Positions 39,463-50,800 of a stretch of DNA of 64,000 nt are shown piece after piece. The first letter of the stretch is position 1; each line of letters begins with the position of its first letter. The stretch comes from Picocystis sp. L7 (taxonomy: Eukaryota; Chlorophyta; Picocystophyceae; Picocystales; Picocystaceae). The DNA lies in the NCBI GenBank assembly GCA_020975725.1, contig QXJR01000014.1, forward strand, positions 62,001-126,000, in the 5' to 3' direction. A model generated the notes under the pieces. That model was not told where the DNA came from. It did not search any database and saw nothing but the letters and a program-made list of their open reading frames with translations. The position numbers were made by a program, and so were the translations under genes.

Positions 39463-41212
39463 GGCCAAGGGGAGACGTTCTTCAAGCGATGGTGCGCACT
39501 TGTAGCTGCAGCTATGCACGGTTGCGCCTGTCCTTCGCTTCTCATGTCCACGCCTTCGTCAACCTTTTCCCCCCTCCCTTTCGAACCGGAACCGTTGAAC
39601 CCGGGCGAAGGTCGAACAGTCGGGGACGTGCCCGGGTTCGTCCGGGATCGAGGGTTCGAGAGACCCGAACCGACACCGCGTTCCCCGAGGGAGGACGTCC
39701 TCTGCGACGGATCCGCATTGGGAGGGGAAAACGTCTGAGACGGTCGGAGCGGTGCCTTGGGAAGGGGGCGTTTGTCGAAGAGGAGGGGGCGGGTCTCGAA
39801 CCGATGGAAGGGCAAGGCACGCCTCCAGATGCCTGGAGAGCTCGCCACGTGGCGAACAGGGAGGGGTGCTGTTTCGGACACCCTCCCTTGCAGGCAAGGA
39901 GAACGTGCCACGTGGAGAACTGGGGCGTTCGGAAAGGTTGCAGACCACCATTGTCGGAAGGATCGACATTCGTACCCATCCAAGGGTTGTGAAGGGACTT
40001 TCCCATACAACCACCCACTCGCTGTGGTAAAACACCCCTGCTCGTTCAGTCCCTGCCCCGGGGCGCATTGTCGCATGGTGTGCCATGGGGAAGCCACAAG
40101 AACGGAATGGAGGTGGAGGGTGTACGTCTGAAAGCGGCTGCAATGGATCGACGCCTGAAGTTGAAGAAGGGATGAACCTACGTGCAACCAATGCTTAGGG
40201 TGGTGAAGGCTATGTCACATTGGTTTTCTTGTCCACAGTGCGCTGTGACACAACTTGGAGAGCTTGCCCAGCCCCCCAATGCTGCCCATGGATTGCATGG
40301 AGCATCATGGCTGCTGGACCTCTGACATGACAGGAAGTAGACATATTGCTCCTTCTTCCACTCATGGTGGGAAGTTCCGTTGTAGAATAGAGGGATGCAC
40401 CACACATTGTTGAAAGCAAGAGGCAAGGATGATGAGCGGAAACCGAAACTCTTTAGATGATCGAAAAAGAGCTTCTGTGTATTCCGCACGCAGGAGCTTG
40501 TACCCGAAAACAGGAAAGATGCTGAGACACCACCGCTGTTCACTGTTCTCCTGAAACTAAAGGATTTTCATTGGCTATTTTCATTCGGTCAACGTTATTC
40601 TTGAGAAGGAGCGTTTCGAGTTGCTCGTGGAGCGGAAAGGTGCAGCAGATTCAAGCCTTCTGCTGCAAATTCGAGCGTCAACAAGGTAATTATCAGTAGA
40701 GGCTGCATTTCAGGTTCCCATCAACGTGGTACGCAAGTCCCGAGTTTGTCCAGGTGGCTTACGAGCGAATTCGTGTAAAGATGGTTTGCTTTTCCCCCGG
40801 CCACCTTTAAGTTTGAACTGGCATGTGAAACCAAGGCACATGACCCTCCAGATTACTCGTGCGATCAAGTACCTGGTATCCTCGAGCTGCATTGGACTGA
40901 CTGCATCTCTTCTCTTGGAAAGACCTTGGATGGAACATCAACTACCGACAAAAAAATGAATGTTCAGGCTCAAGGCAGACGCATTCGCCGTTGCCAGTTT
41001 TCAACAAGCACCAGGTGTGGAGTCCACGTTCTGGTTCGAAACGCAACGGACCTTTTCATTATACCTGGGACACATTAGCCTGGATGGTCAACATATTCGC
41101 ATGTGCTGGTGTTTGCAAACAAGTACGTGCTGGCAAAATACGACCCAGCGGAATCCGTGCAGTGCTGGAGGAAAGGCTCCTTGGGCTTCCATCCAATCAA
41201 TCGAATGCATCC
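39463..41212. other. 1.75-kb gap, promoter side then AT-richer unassigned DNA
   Basis: The first 600 bases are CpG-rich promoter-type DNA of the FN3 gene. From about 40150 to 41212 composition is more AT-rich, with many short open frames and no recognisable protein, tRNA or repeat. The last part is the 3' flank of Beclin. I see no supported gene. Confidence 0.45.
39576..39587. promoter_or_regulatory. CCCTTTCGAACC motif upstream of the FN3 gene
   Basis: Lies 114 bases before the ATG at 39462, in reverse orientation relative to the gene. The 100 bases around it also hold GGGTTCG and CGAGGGTTCGAG variants. Confidence 0.4.
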
Positions 41213-42529
41213 TTAACTTCGGAGCAAGTTGTCGCCTGTTGGTTCAAGCTCTCCAAAGTTCTTGATAAACCAAGCAAGTCCCACCTTCAGATTCGCAAGA
41301 AGAAGCTTCAATGCTGCTGTCCACTTTTCTTCGCGGTTGAAAGAGTAACGTATCGATTTCCCGCCAATCTTCTCCCCCTCAATGCAAAATGGGAGTCTGA
41401 AGGGGCTGCGTTCGCCAGCCGCCTTATCTTTGGCGTACGCATAATCGGCAAACTCCTGCAGGCAAGACAGGAAGGCTACAGCACCCTTGTCGTACTTGCT
41501 TGCTCCGCCAAACGGATTGAGCAGATTGACAGGACCAAACAGCTCATAAGTGACCTTGCCGTCGGCGATCCGGGGGAAGCTCCCCATAGGGAGCAATTTG
41601 TACGTGGAAAATCCCAGCTGGCTCGTCTTTGCCATGGTGTGAAGGAGGAAGACACACTGACCCCATCCTGCGTTGATTTCTTCCCATTCCACAGGAATGT
41701 TTGGCATGCTGCCCATGCGATATCCATTGATAGTCCCAAAAGCCCCTTCGTGCCAGATGTTGAAGACGTCGTTGTACACGTTCGACCGTTGGAGCAGTTT
41801 CAACTGCGCGTTGGCGATCTCTATCCTGTGCATGAGTGCGTCCTTGTCCTCCAGGTGGAAGTGCAGCTTCATTTTGTAATCGTTGTACTCTTGCCAGTAG
41901 CATTCTTCTGCCGTTTCCAGTTCCTGCACCCGAGCGTTCAGTTCCTCCATGCAGGAAGTGGCCTCGGCTAGTTCAGCTTCGATTTTCGCCAGCTTGGATC
42001 GACTGTGCTCTTCTTGCTCCTGGCTCTTGTCCAGCTCCTCTTCGAGCTCTCGTACCGGCCTCCCTCGTGCGATCTCCTCTTCGTGTTGCAGGATTTGGAT
42101 GGATTCTCGGTACATATCCGCCTCCAATTGGGCATCTGCGATGCGTTGATCGAGCTCTTGTTCCATCTTGCTTGCACAGGAGGTGCAGATGGGAAAGTCC
42201 AGGTTTGCCTCGTCGGATGCGCGTTGGAACACGTCTTCCAATGCCTTTCGCTTCGCGTCGCCGTCCTCCTCCGCCACGTCCAACATCCGCACGAGGCATG
42301 CTTCGAGGGTTCCTTCGTCTCCATCTCTATCCGGGAAGGCGTTCCTGTCGTCCAACGACACGTGGAGCTGGCGTGCTTCTTCTTCCGTGCGTGGCCAGTT
42401 GCCTCCTGCTTCGCCTGGCGCCGAGGCTTCGTCCCTGCACTCGTCTTCCCTTTCCTCTAGCCACAGCTGCGTCCTGCACGTCCCGCACCGCATGTTTTCC
42501 TTCGTTCTTTCCTCGCGCATCCGCGCCAT
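41213..42529 (-). CDS. Beclin 1 / ATG6 / Vps30
   Basis: 438 residues, close to the 450 of animal Beclin 1. The N-terminus has a CXXC pair (MRCGTC, with a second pair FPICTSC near residue 120), as in ATG6 proteins. A coiled coil spans about 125-235 (MEQELDQRIADAQLEADMY, EELDKSQEQEEHSRSKLAKI). The C-terminal BARA domain fills the rest: LQRSNVYNDVFNIWHEGAFG, TINGYRMGSMP, VEWEEINAGWGQCVFLLHTM, YKLLPMGSFPRI and KVGLAWFIKNF. Beclin is a scaffold of the class III PI3-kinase complexes (Vps34, Vps15) in autophagy and endosomal sorting. I chose the ATG at 42529; the extra 48 codons of open frame upstream are unlike the family. Confidence 0.95.
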   Translation of the reverse strand: MARMREERTKENMRCGTCRTQLWLEEREDECRDEASAPGEAGGNWPRTEEEARQLHVSLDDRNAFPDRDGDEGTLEACLVRMLDVAEEDGDAKRKALEDVFQRASDEANLDFPICTSCASKMEQELDQRIADAQLEADMYRESIQILQHEEEIARGRPVRELEEELDKSQEQEEHSRSKLAKIEAELAEATSCMEELNARVQELETAEECYWQEYNDYKMKLHFHLEDKDALMHRIEIANAQLKLLQRSNVYNDVFNIWHEGAFGTINGYRMGSMPNIPVEWEEINAGWGQCVFLLHTMAKTSQLGFSTYKLLPMGSFPRIADGKVTYELFGPVNLLNPFGGASKYDKGAVAFLSCLQEFADYAYAKDKAAGERSPFRLPFCIEGEKIGGKSIRYSFNREEKWTAALKLLLANLKVGLAWFIKNFGELEPTGDNLLRS

Positions 42530-43224
42530 CCCGTGTGCGTTGTCGTCCGACAGACGGGCGTGAAGACGATGGATCCACCCCCCTGGGGCGAACCCAACAC
42601 AGTTGTACACAACCGGGGCGAGGTTGTGCTGGACCCACACCACCCAACACAATCCTTGGATCGTGGGATGCAAGGGGACGTTGTGGGGGTGAGACGAGTG
42701 CGGGATGGATGGGGAGGGAGTGGATCCGGGTGAAAAGGAGCCTCCTCATGGATCTCCACACACGTCCGAGCGCAGGCAACGGACCAGGACGAGGAAAGGA
42801 ACCTCGCCGCTACATGCGCTTGGACGAGGCAGCATCGATCCAGCATCGACGATGCACAAGCAGAAACGCGCATGCGTCCCTTGGGATGGGATGGAGCTTA
42901 TGCTCCTGGAAACCTGGTCCGATGTGCTACACCGCCGTGGCCAGATGCTTCTTCGAGTGTTGGCTGAAAAATCCAGGGCGCCAAATGCCCACGAGGAAAG
43001 GAAAAAGGTACCGGTGGTGTACCGATCTCCTTTGAATGGTACGCAGGATCCTTGTTTGAGTGCGTGTGAACCAATGCTCGCTTCTTGACTTCAGACACGG
43101 GGCACAATTCCACTGCATGGATAGAGCGAGGCGCAAGGATAAAATATTGACTTACTGAAGGATACAAAGTACAGAGAGACTCTCGTCTTATCTATTCTGG
43201 AAGGAAGAAAGGATCATTGCAGGA
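42530..43224. other. Intergenic, Beclin promoter side and FAS1 gene 3' flank
   Basis: 695 bases without a supported gene. Open frames on the plus strand here (for example part of 41836-43035) are Arg/Pro-rich and run antisense to Beclin. Confidence 0.45.
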
Positions 43225-44625
43225 TCAAGGTGTGGTCAAGACCGTCAAGGGCTCTTCGTTTGCTCCGTCATCTGAGCCGGGTGCGCTTGAGTCCTCCGAC
43301 GGAACAATCACAAGACGCCCTGGCGGCAGCAAAACATCAGCGACAGGATGAATGATGCCGTTGAATGCTCTAATAGGCTTCAATGTGTCCACAAGCCTGG
43401 CGCTGTTCTGAGCCCCTTCGACAGTCACCACCTGCCTCGAGAGGCACAGCTGCGGGATGAAACATCCATAAGTCTCCTGGGTTAGGCTGGATGTGAGCGG
43501 TTCAGCATCTGTCAGCAAGACTTCGATCTCTGCACCCGCCCTCAACTCCGTAAGGCTGAGCGGATCTTCCACTGCATCCGGATCGCTAACATGGTAGAGC
43601 AGAACATCGCGCAGCCCTTCTAAGTCCAAGATGTTCTCCACAGTTGTGTTGTATTCCGATGCAAGCTTAGCAAAGGCTGCATTGGTTGGAGCAAACACGG
43701 TGAATGGGGAAGGGGAGCATGTGCCTTCGCTAGTCGGGCAGGACAATCCCAAATCTTCATCGAGGCCGGAGTTCTCCAGCGCCCTCACGAAAGTGGTGAG
43801 CTCTCGATAGTCGCGCGCGACATTGGGAATGGATGGAAGGTACGCCAGCACCGCATCCACCACATGTAGAACTCCATTTTCAGCCAGCAAGTCCCCGCTC
43901 ACAACTTTCGATCCTACCTCGATGGGTGCATAGACTCTCTCCGCAATTATGGCCAGGGTCTGGGTTGAGAACCCCCTCTCGGGATGAAAGTGGGGCGCGC
44001 GAACGGCCTGCACAAGGATGTCTGGAAACTCCGATTGCGACAGGGTTTCGATCCGTTGCGATCCACCTAAACGAGACAGCGTGAACTCTCCAAAGGCGAC
44101 GTGCCCCAACAGGATTGCATTGAGCTTGTCGGATTCCTTCAGCTCTTGCAGCGTCAAACCCAGGTAATCGGCGGCATCCTGAAGGGCTCGATTGTTGGGG
44201 GCAAAGAAGGTCACCTTCTGCTCCGTTTCCGTGTTGTCCAGTCCAGCTTCGAAGTCTGGGAGCGCTTCAAGTACGTCGGCCAGCAGGCTGAGATCTTCCC
44301 TTTGTTGCACGATTTCCAACAACGAGGAAGCCACCGGAGCTTGCGCTCCATCTTGTCCACGTGGCATGCATTCCCTCCAAGCAGCCCCGGGGAAGGCTTC
44401 GCTCATGGTGGATGTTTCGCACGTTTCGGGATCGACGACGTAGCAGTAGTACTTCACGTCTCCTGGTGAGTGCTGTGCACAGCTCATCCGTCCGGTGTCC
44501 GCGTTTCCACTGATGCCGTCCAAGCTGCAGGCGCAGCCGTCTTCTTGCAACATCCGCGTGGCCGTGGATCCTACCGCCAGCAGTGCCAGGAAACCGGTGA
44601 AGATCATCATGCTGGTTGCGCGCAT
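43225..44625 (-). CDS. Secreted protein with two fasciclin (FAS1) domains
   Basis: 466 residues. Residues 1-23 are a signal peptide (MMIFTGFLALLAVGSTATR core). A short Cys-rich part follows (30-90, six or more Cys). FAS1 domain 1 is about 100-255: SLLEIVQQREDLSLLADVLE, KVTFFAPNNRAL (the F.PTN.A-type H1 box) and GVLHVVDAVLAYLPS (the H2 box). FAS1 domain 2 is about 260-440: FTVFAPTNAAFAKL, LRDVLLYHV and GIIHPVADVLLPPG. FAS1 proteins mediate cell adhesion and extracellular-matrix contacts; in algae they are often wall or surface proteins. The C-terminus is acidic and no GPI-type tail is obvious. It has no membrane anchor, so it is probably secreted. Confidence 0.92.
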   Translation of the reverse strand: MRATSMMIFTGFLALLAVGSTATRMLQEDGCACSLDGISGNADTGRMSCAQHSPGDVKYYCYVVDPETCETSTMSEAFPGAAWRECMPRGQDGAQAPVASSLLEIVQQREDLSLLADVLEALPDFEAGLDNTETEQKVTFFAPNNRALQDAADYLGLTLQELKESDKLNAILLGHVAFGEFTLSRLGGSQRIETLSQSEFPDILVQAVRAPHFHPERGFSTQTLAIIAERVYAPIEVGSKVVSGDLLAENGVLHVVDAVLAYLPSIPNVARDYRELTTFVRALENSGLDEDLGLSCPTSEGTCSPSPFTVFAPTNAAFAKLASEYNTTVENILDLEGLRDVLLYHVSDPDAVEDPLSLTELRAGAEIEVLLTDAEPLTSSLTQETYGCFIPQLCLSRQVVTVEGAQNSARLVDTLKPIRAFNGIIHPVADVLLPPGRLVIVPSEDSSAPGSDDGANEEPLTVLTTP

Positions 44626-45350
44626 GCTTCAAAGGCGCACTTGATTTATGACCGTCTTCACTTGCCAATCCGAAACGACACCTGGATCCGAACGGCCAGC
44701 ACCCGTGCGAGGCGACATTCGCCGCCGAGGAATCCCTCCGCATGAGGTAGGAAGTACGCCCCCGTCCTCGGCGGGCATGGTGCGGTGTCGGTTCGGGGTC
44801 CTCCGAGCTGGGGGGATCGAGCGTTTGGGGCTTCGTCAGCCAGCCTGTCCTTGCGACACGTGTCGTCCAACTGGAGGTCCAAGCCACGTATAGGGGTCTT
44901 CCAAGGATCCATCCCCAGACGTTGTAGTGATGATAGGGGGTGGAAAGACCACAACGGACGAGTTCCGGGGCGGGGGGCACGTGACATGGAGACAAAACAG
45001 CCGCATGTATGCTACAGCCACCCCAGGGGACGGTGGAGGGGATGGATGCAGCCCCGTGGAGAGCTACAGCACTCCTCAACAACGCAATGGGTGGAAGATT
45101 CCAGCATTTCTTTATTCACAGGGTAGCTTTCCGCGGTATCCATCGGGTCATGCTTCCCGGTGCAGACGGGAAAGATCTGCCACCAGAAATGGACGGGCTC
45201 TACCCCAGATCAAAACCTATGGTTGAGATCGCCAAAGGATCGCTCTTGGTTGACAATACCATGTAGCAAAGGATATTGCACCAAAGAGTGCGGCACTGCT
45301 CGGCCGACCTTGATTGCCACCACTCTTTTCTGTGCAGGCCGGCAGAAAGA
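44626..45350. other. Intergenic stretch between FAS1 and ALG6 genes, no gene seen
   Basis: 725 bases: promoter side of the FAS1 gene, then the 3' flank of ALG6 with an AATAAA (minus strand) at 45111-45116. Overlapping short open frames only. Confidence 0.45.
45111..45116 (-). terminator. AATAAA hexamer downstream of ALG6
   Basis: Minus-strand AATAAA about 235 bases after the ALG6 stop, within TTTATTCACAG as at 26441. Confidence 0.4.
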
Positions 45351-46920
45351 TTAAATACCCTTGTCCTTCGATGAAGTTCCAGCACGTGGGTCGTGTAGCC
45401 GCAACTGTGACGCTGTTAAATCCACCCAGATTCCCAGCAAATGTACGAAGGAACAGGCTGTGATCAGGGCCTGGTACAGGAAGGGGTATCTTGGCAGCGT
45501 GGGTGCGAATGCGTACGCCGCATGCAGTCCCAGAGCAATGCAGATGCTCAGTGCAGAGAAAGAACGGGTGTGCAAACCCAAGCGGGCCCATATGGGCCCA
45601 GTCTTTTTCTTATTGTGCTTCTCCCCCATCCGCATCAGGCACCAGTAGACAACCATCAAGGCAATATAAGCTGCTCCCAGCTTGTCCCGAGCAAGCAGCG
45701 GATAAATGCTGAATGTAGAGGCATATGCAAGCCACTCAGCAGACACTCTCTCTTCCAGCACAAGGAGGGCCACGGGGAGAAGCGGCAGCAAAATCGACTT
45801 CTCGTGCACTTGAAAGGAAAACATGTAGAAGCTGAAGGAAGTATTTGCCATCGCGTATAGCAAGCCCTTCTTTGAGGGTCTCCACAGCTGATGCAAACAT
45901 GACGGAAGCATGGCAAGAAAGGTTGCCAGAAAGCAGAAAGAGCGCAGTTCTCGACCAGTGAAGAGCTTCTTCCACTTGATCGACAGGGAAGTTGTGCACC
46001 AAAAGTTGGCAACGTGGTCTTCGTAGAGCCCACGCTCGAAGGGAAAGATCCTCTTCAGCATGTGCACGAATGAATACTCGGCCGTGATCCATGGGAACCA
46101 GCACACAAGAAAGGTGTAAAACACGGTGATCGCCAATCCACTGATGTGCAGGAGCGGTTTTTTTTTTCTGAAGGCAGCGCCCGACCAAGTGGAAGAAGAA
46201 AGCAGGGGCATAGTACAAGCTCATTTGCTTGTGATTCAAAGACAGGCTAAAGAGCAGCGCACCCACAAGGGAATGCCCGTTCATGATCGCTGCAGCTGCC
46301 CCTGCTGCCAGCCCCAGGCTGATACCGTTGTATTGGAAGTGACCGTGGTCGATGAGAAGCAGTGCTGGTTGCAGCAAGACAGAAGCCAAGGCCCACAACC
46401 TCTGTTCCGGTCTCTTTCGTTTGTAGATGGTTCCGATGCAAGCCAGAGCTCCCGGGAAAAGGAACAAGACGTCGAAGAGCACCACCGACCAACGCATGTA
46501 CACTTTGCTAGATTGGCTTTCGTATCCTCTCGAGGTATTGAGCTCCACCGCTTCTGGTTCGATGGCTTGGATAGCTTTTCCACACAACCAGCTTTGGTAG
46601 GCGGACAGAGGCGGATAATCCATCCCCCAATGTTGCATGGGATTGTCTTCTGTTTCTCTGTACCAATCTTCCGTCGGCGTGTGTACGGTGATTTCCATCC
46701 AGTGCCGCTGTGCTTCGTAGTCTCCGAACTGCGGCGGTGTTCCTTGTCCCGAGTGTGGATGGAGTCCTACCAACAACCGGATCAGCAAGGCGGCTCCCAG
46801 GATCCAAAGCGTCCAACTCCATCCGTCCCACCTCGTCTTCGAAGCCGACGGTCCTTCCACGCCTCCCTCCTTCGCCTGAAACGTTTTCCTTCGCGCGGCC
46901 GACGCGACGGTTGTCGGCAT
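45351..46920 (-). CDS. ALG6, dolichyl-P-Glc:Man9GlcNAc2-PP-dolichol glucosyltransferase, split by a frame shift
   Basis: The enzyme adds the first glucose to the lipid-linked oligosaccharide in the ER lumen (N-glycosylation). The N-terminal part, read to about 46150, has TPPQFGDYEAQRHWMEITVH, WGMDYPPLSAYQSWLCG, NTSRGYESQSSKVYMR and LIDHGHFQYNGISLGLA, the classic ALG6/ALG8 lumenal loop and membrane core. The C-terminal part (FPFERGLYEDHVANFWC, FSFQVHEKSILLPLLPVALL) lies in another frame. The two meet at a run of ten T on the plus strand (46148-46157, AAAAAAAAAA in the gene), where one base changes the frame. Both halves are well conserved, so a homopolymer sequencing error or slippage is more likely than a dead gene. 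Start ATG 46920. ALG8 is less likely because of the GYESQ and HFQYN context. Confidence 0.88.
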
Positions 46921-47887
46921 GCTCGTTTCGAAAATGGCGACGAGTGGAACCCAGACGAGTGGGACCGACACAGGACCGTAACCAGTGGAATGGTTTGGTG
47001 ACGGATTCCGAGATGAATCCACCTCGCAAGTGGATGCACGTGGAGGGTGGAATTGGTACAAGGGCACCTCGCAGGAGCCTGGGACATGGCTCATGTGCAC
47101 GGGTTCCAGGACCTACAAAGCTTCCATCCCACCGCGAAACCACTTTGTCATGTTGGATACCATGTGGGAGATCGACTTGTCCCACCTCCTCCATCATGGG
47201 CCGAGCCAGGGAACCATCCATTCGTCCAGCTGGGTTTCTCTCCTTGTTCTCGTTACCACGTTGAAGATTTCGATCCTCGTCCATGTGTTGTACACGAATA
47301 TGAACGTGACATTGCTTCTAAGGAGGGAGGTCCATTCGGTTGGTCCGGTGCGTTTGGCACGCTCTCATAGGCGTATCCGGAGTCCGTGCCATGTCGGGAA
47401 GCAAGATGTGAGGTGGCTATCGTGGACGGATGGCCAAAACCTTAAAATTAAGAGCGAGTGTGCATTGTTTCTCATGCCCCGGAGTGGCGAAACACGGCGC
47501 TTCCTCTGATATGAACATCGACAGTCGAGCTTGGGGCGGTTCTGCGAGGGTCTTCCGACACGGGACAACGTTGCTCCTTTTCGTGCATCGTCGTTGCAAT
47601 TCGTAGCCTTGTGGTTGGCATTGTGCGGATGATGTTGTCCATACTTCCCATTGGATGGGGTGGAAGCGAGAATGTCCTACGAGCGATGTGAGATATTTCG
47701 TCTCCATCCACCGTTCCTCCCCTCTCCTTATCCAGGCCTTTTGCTTCCCTTTCGAAAGGGCGAGTGGTTCCTTTCAGACCGGGCGGTGAACCCGGTGGGG
47801 ACCCCACGGGAACCCGTGGTGGTGGTGGGTGTAGAAGACACGTGGTTTCCGACACCGACGAGCGGCGCCACGGACTCCGGCAGAGGG
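46921..47887. other. Divergent promoter region of ALG6 and MCTP
   Basis: Nearly 1 kb between two genes transcribed away from each other. No gene supported. It contains the perfect palindrome CCCTTTCGAAAGGG at 47747-47760. Confidence 0.5.
47747..47760. promoter_or_regulatory. Perfect palindrome CCCTTTCGAAAGGG upstream of MCTP
   Basis: A 14-bp perfect palindrome 128 bases before the MCTP ATG. It is the most symmetric form of the motif that recurs upstream of genes here and would suit a homodimeric factor. Confidence 0.5.
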
Positions 47888-50800
47888 ATGGCGTCGAACG
47901 CTGCAGAAGAGGAGCACAAGCAAGTGACTCGCATGGGAATGAAAGGAGACGTGCTGGTGGTGGCCGTGAAAAGGGCGGAATTGGACGCGGAGAGGGGAGA
48001 CTGCGACGTGTACGCCAAAGTCAAGGCTGGAACCGAGCTTAAAGCGAGGACAGAAGGATGCAGAGACAGCGCCCAAAGCCCCACGTGGAACACCACCTTC
48101 GCCTTTCCAGTCGAGTACCTGGAACAGAACGACGTCCTCCAAGTGTCCCTGTGGGATGCCAACCACTTCTGGAAGCACAAGCACCTAGGCACGGTCGACG
48201 TGCCCTTGAAGAATCTTGGGCTTAGAAACGCGTCGGGTCGAGACTTCCAAGCCCAAGAAGTGAGGACAACATCCATCCGGTCCAGCCCTTCAACATCCAA
48301 CAGAGATGAAACACCTACGCATACCACATATAGAGCAAGGAGGATCCTGCAAGAAGAGGCAAGAGAGTACACGCTCCTCAATCGCAAGCGGGGGAGGTGC
48401 GGTTGTTTTGCGATGGGGAAACAAGCCAGGGCCGTGTGTGGCAAAGTAAGCATCGTCGCTTGTTTCGTGCAAGAAGGATCATCTGTGCTCGATGGAACGG
48501 TGAATGCGGACGTGCGCAACTCCTCTGCAAGAAAGAAGATCGGGACCTCGGCTGCTACCCAGATCCACACACAACCATCTCTCTGCTTCCTACGGGTGAA
48601 GGTGTTGGAAGCCAGGGATCTGATTGCTGCAGACTTTGGGGGCACCAGTGATCCTTATGCAGTTGTTCGAGTGGAGGATCCGCGCTCGAAGAAGTATGAC
48701 TTCGACCTAGATAAAAATCATCGAACAAAGGTCAACCGACGCACCCTGAGGCCAACCTGGAACAAAGAGTTCTTGATGGCCGCCATGCTCCCCATCATTG
48801 ACAAGCAAGCACTCGTGATACAAGTTTTTGACCACGACAAGTACAGCATGGATGACTATCTTGGACAGATCTCCATCCCTTTGAAAACGTTGCAAGCCTA
48901 CCAGGAACAGCATCCCAAAGAAGCAGCCACAAGCCATCAGCATGGCCGGAAGTCTGGGGTTTGGTACGCGCTATCCAAGTCAGGGGACAACGGTGCAAAT
49001 TGTCATAGCAGCATGCTGGTAGATGTACCGGCACAGGCATCCATGCTCTATGTGAAGGTGATCAGCGGTAGGAGGTTGCCGCCCAAGGATTTTCTGACTG
49101 GAACCAGCGATCCGTATGTGATTGTGACAGCACCTCTGAAGAATGGTGGAGCTGCTTCGATCAGGTCGAAAATTGTAAGTAGCAACCTGAATCCTGAGTG
49201 GGGCGAAGTTTTTGCTTTCCCTCTGGCCACAATCGACCACACAGTGTGCAGCGCAGTAAACCTAGAAGTGTGGGACTACGACATGCTCTCTCCCGATGAA
49301 TTCATGGGACTTGCACAGGTTCCCTTTGATGATGTGGATTTTCATGCGACGGGGGAATCAAGGCCAAAAGAACGTTGGCTCACCCTGAGCCAAGATAGGA
49401 ATGGGACGTGCTCATACAGGCGTCGATCACAAGAGCAGGCTTGGGACCGAGCAGGCCATGCTGGGGCTCTCAAAGTGTCCATCTGGTATGGTACGAAGAG
49501 GGATCCGGCTCTTAGCCTGGCCTCAAGGGCTGTGACTTCGCAGGTTGGAAACCCGCTTGGGCAGATCCGCATCGATGCCAGCATCGAATATGGGTACTTT
49601 GAGCAGGTCCTTCCTAAGGTAGGCAAGCTCAAACTTGGTCTTTTGCAAGCACATAATCTGACCGCGGTGCACTGGAGCGGTACCCCAAGTGTGTATGCTG
49701 TTGTGAAGTATGAGAAAAATTGGGCCAGGATACGTACCATTTTGTCAACAACTGATCCTGTCTGGAATGAAGAACTGGAGTTTGATGTCCATGATCCAAG
49801 CAGTGTGCTGACCATTGGGCTGTTTGAAGACTTTCACTTGGAAAACAATATCCTGAAACGTGGCATAATGCGGCAGCGGAAGGACCACCCTATGGGTAAA
49901 TTTCGAATTCGTGTCTCAACGCTTGATGGAAATCGCTTGTATAGAGTTCGGTTTCCTCTTCTCCTGCCTCACAAGAAGGTGTTGCGCAAGGTTGGTGAAC
50001 TGGAAGTGGAGCTCAAGTTTGAGTTCGATAGCGTAGCCAAGGTGATTTGGAACAGCCTCAAACCCCCCTTGCCAGCGATCCATTACACGAATCCCATGGA
50101 AAAACCAGCGCTGGCAGAGAAGACAATGCGTGAAGCCATGATTGCTTACTTGGCGCAGGAGCGCCCTCCCGTGCATCAAGAATGCGTGGAAGAGTTGCTT
50201 GATGCACGAGGATCCATCTTCCGAATGCGCCGGGCCAAAGTCAATTATGCCAGGCTCCTGGGCACGGTGCAGTTTTTGATAGACATTGTCAAAGCAGCAT
50301 GCACGATCTGCGAATGGAAATATGCTTCCCTGAGTGTTCTAGCACACGTGGTGTTCATTTTCTTTGTCTACAACTCGCACCTGTTGGTACCAACGTTGTG
50401 TGCCTTGCTGCTGTTCAAGGTCTTGTGGCATTATAGGGGCCGCGGGGGGGAGTTCCATATACCACCAATGGTCACGCTTGATCGAGCCAAGCAGTTTGTG
50501 GGGCTTGACGTGCTCCATGAACCACGGGAAGTTCCACATGCTGATGCAGGCGCAGCTACAAATGGACATGAAGGACCCGTTTCAGATGCAGACACCTCGT
50601 TCAGTGATGCAGAGCTCAACGAAGATGAGCTGTTCGATGCAGGCTCGTCGGTCTCCAGAGAAGATGAAGGGGAAGAGATGAAGAGCGGGAATCCGGTCGT
50701 AGAATTGCAGAAAAAGCTCGAAGAGCTGCGCACACTGGCAGCAAGAGTGCAGAACTTGATGGGAACAATCGCAGAGCCAGGAGAGAGGGTTCACAACTTG

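Noticed and set aside
39630-39670. tRNA T-arm-like GGGTTCGAGAGACCC upstream of the FN3 gene
   Set aside because: Stem pairing does not fit a T-arm and no other tRNA parts are near.
42530-42673. Longer Beclin N-terminus from an upstream ATG
   Set aside because: The added residues are hydrophobic and Cys/Trp-rich, unlike any ATG6; the family starts with a short polar stretch before the CXXC.
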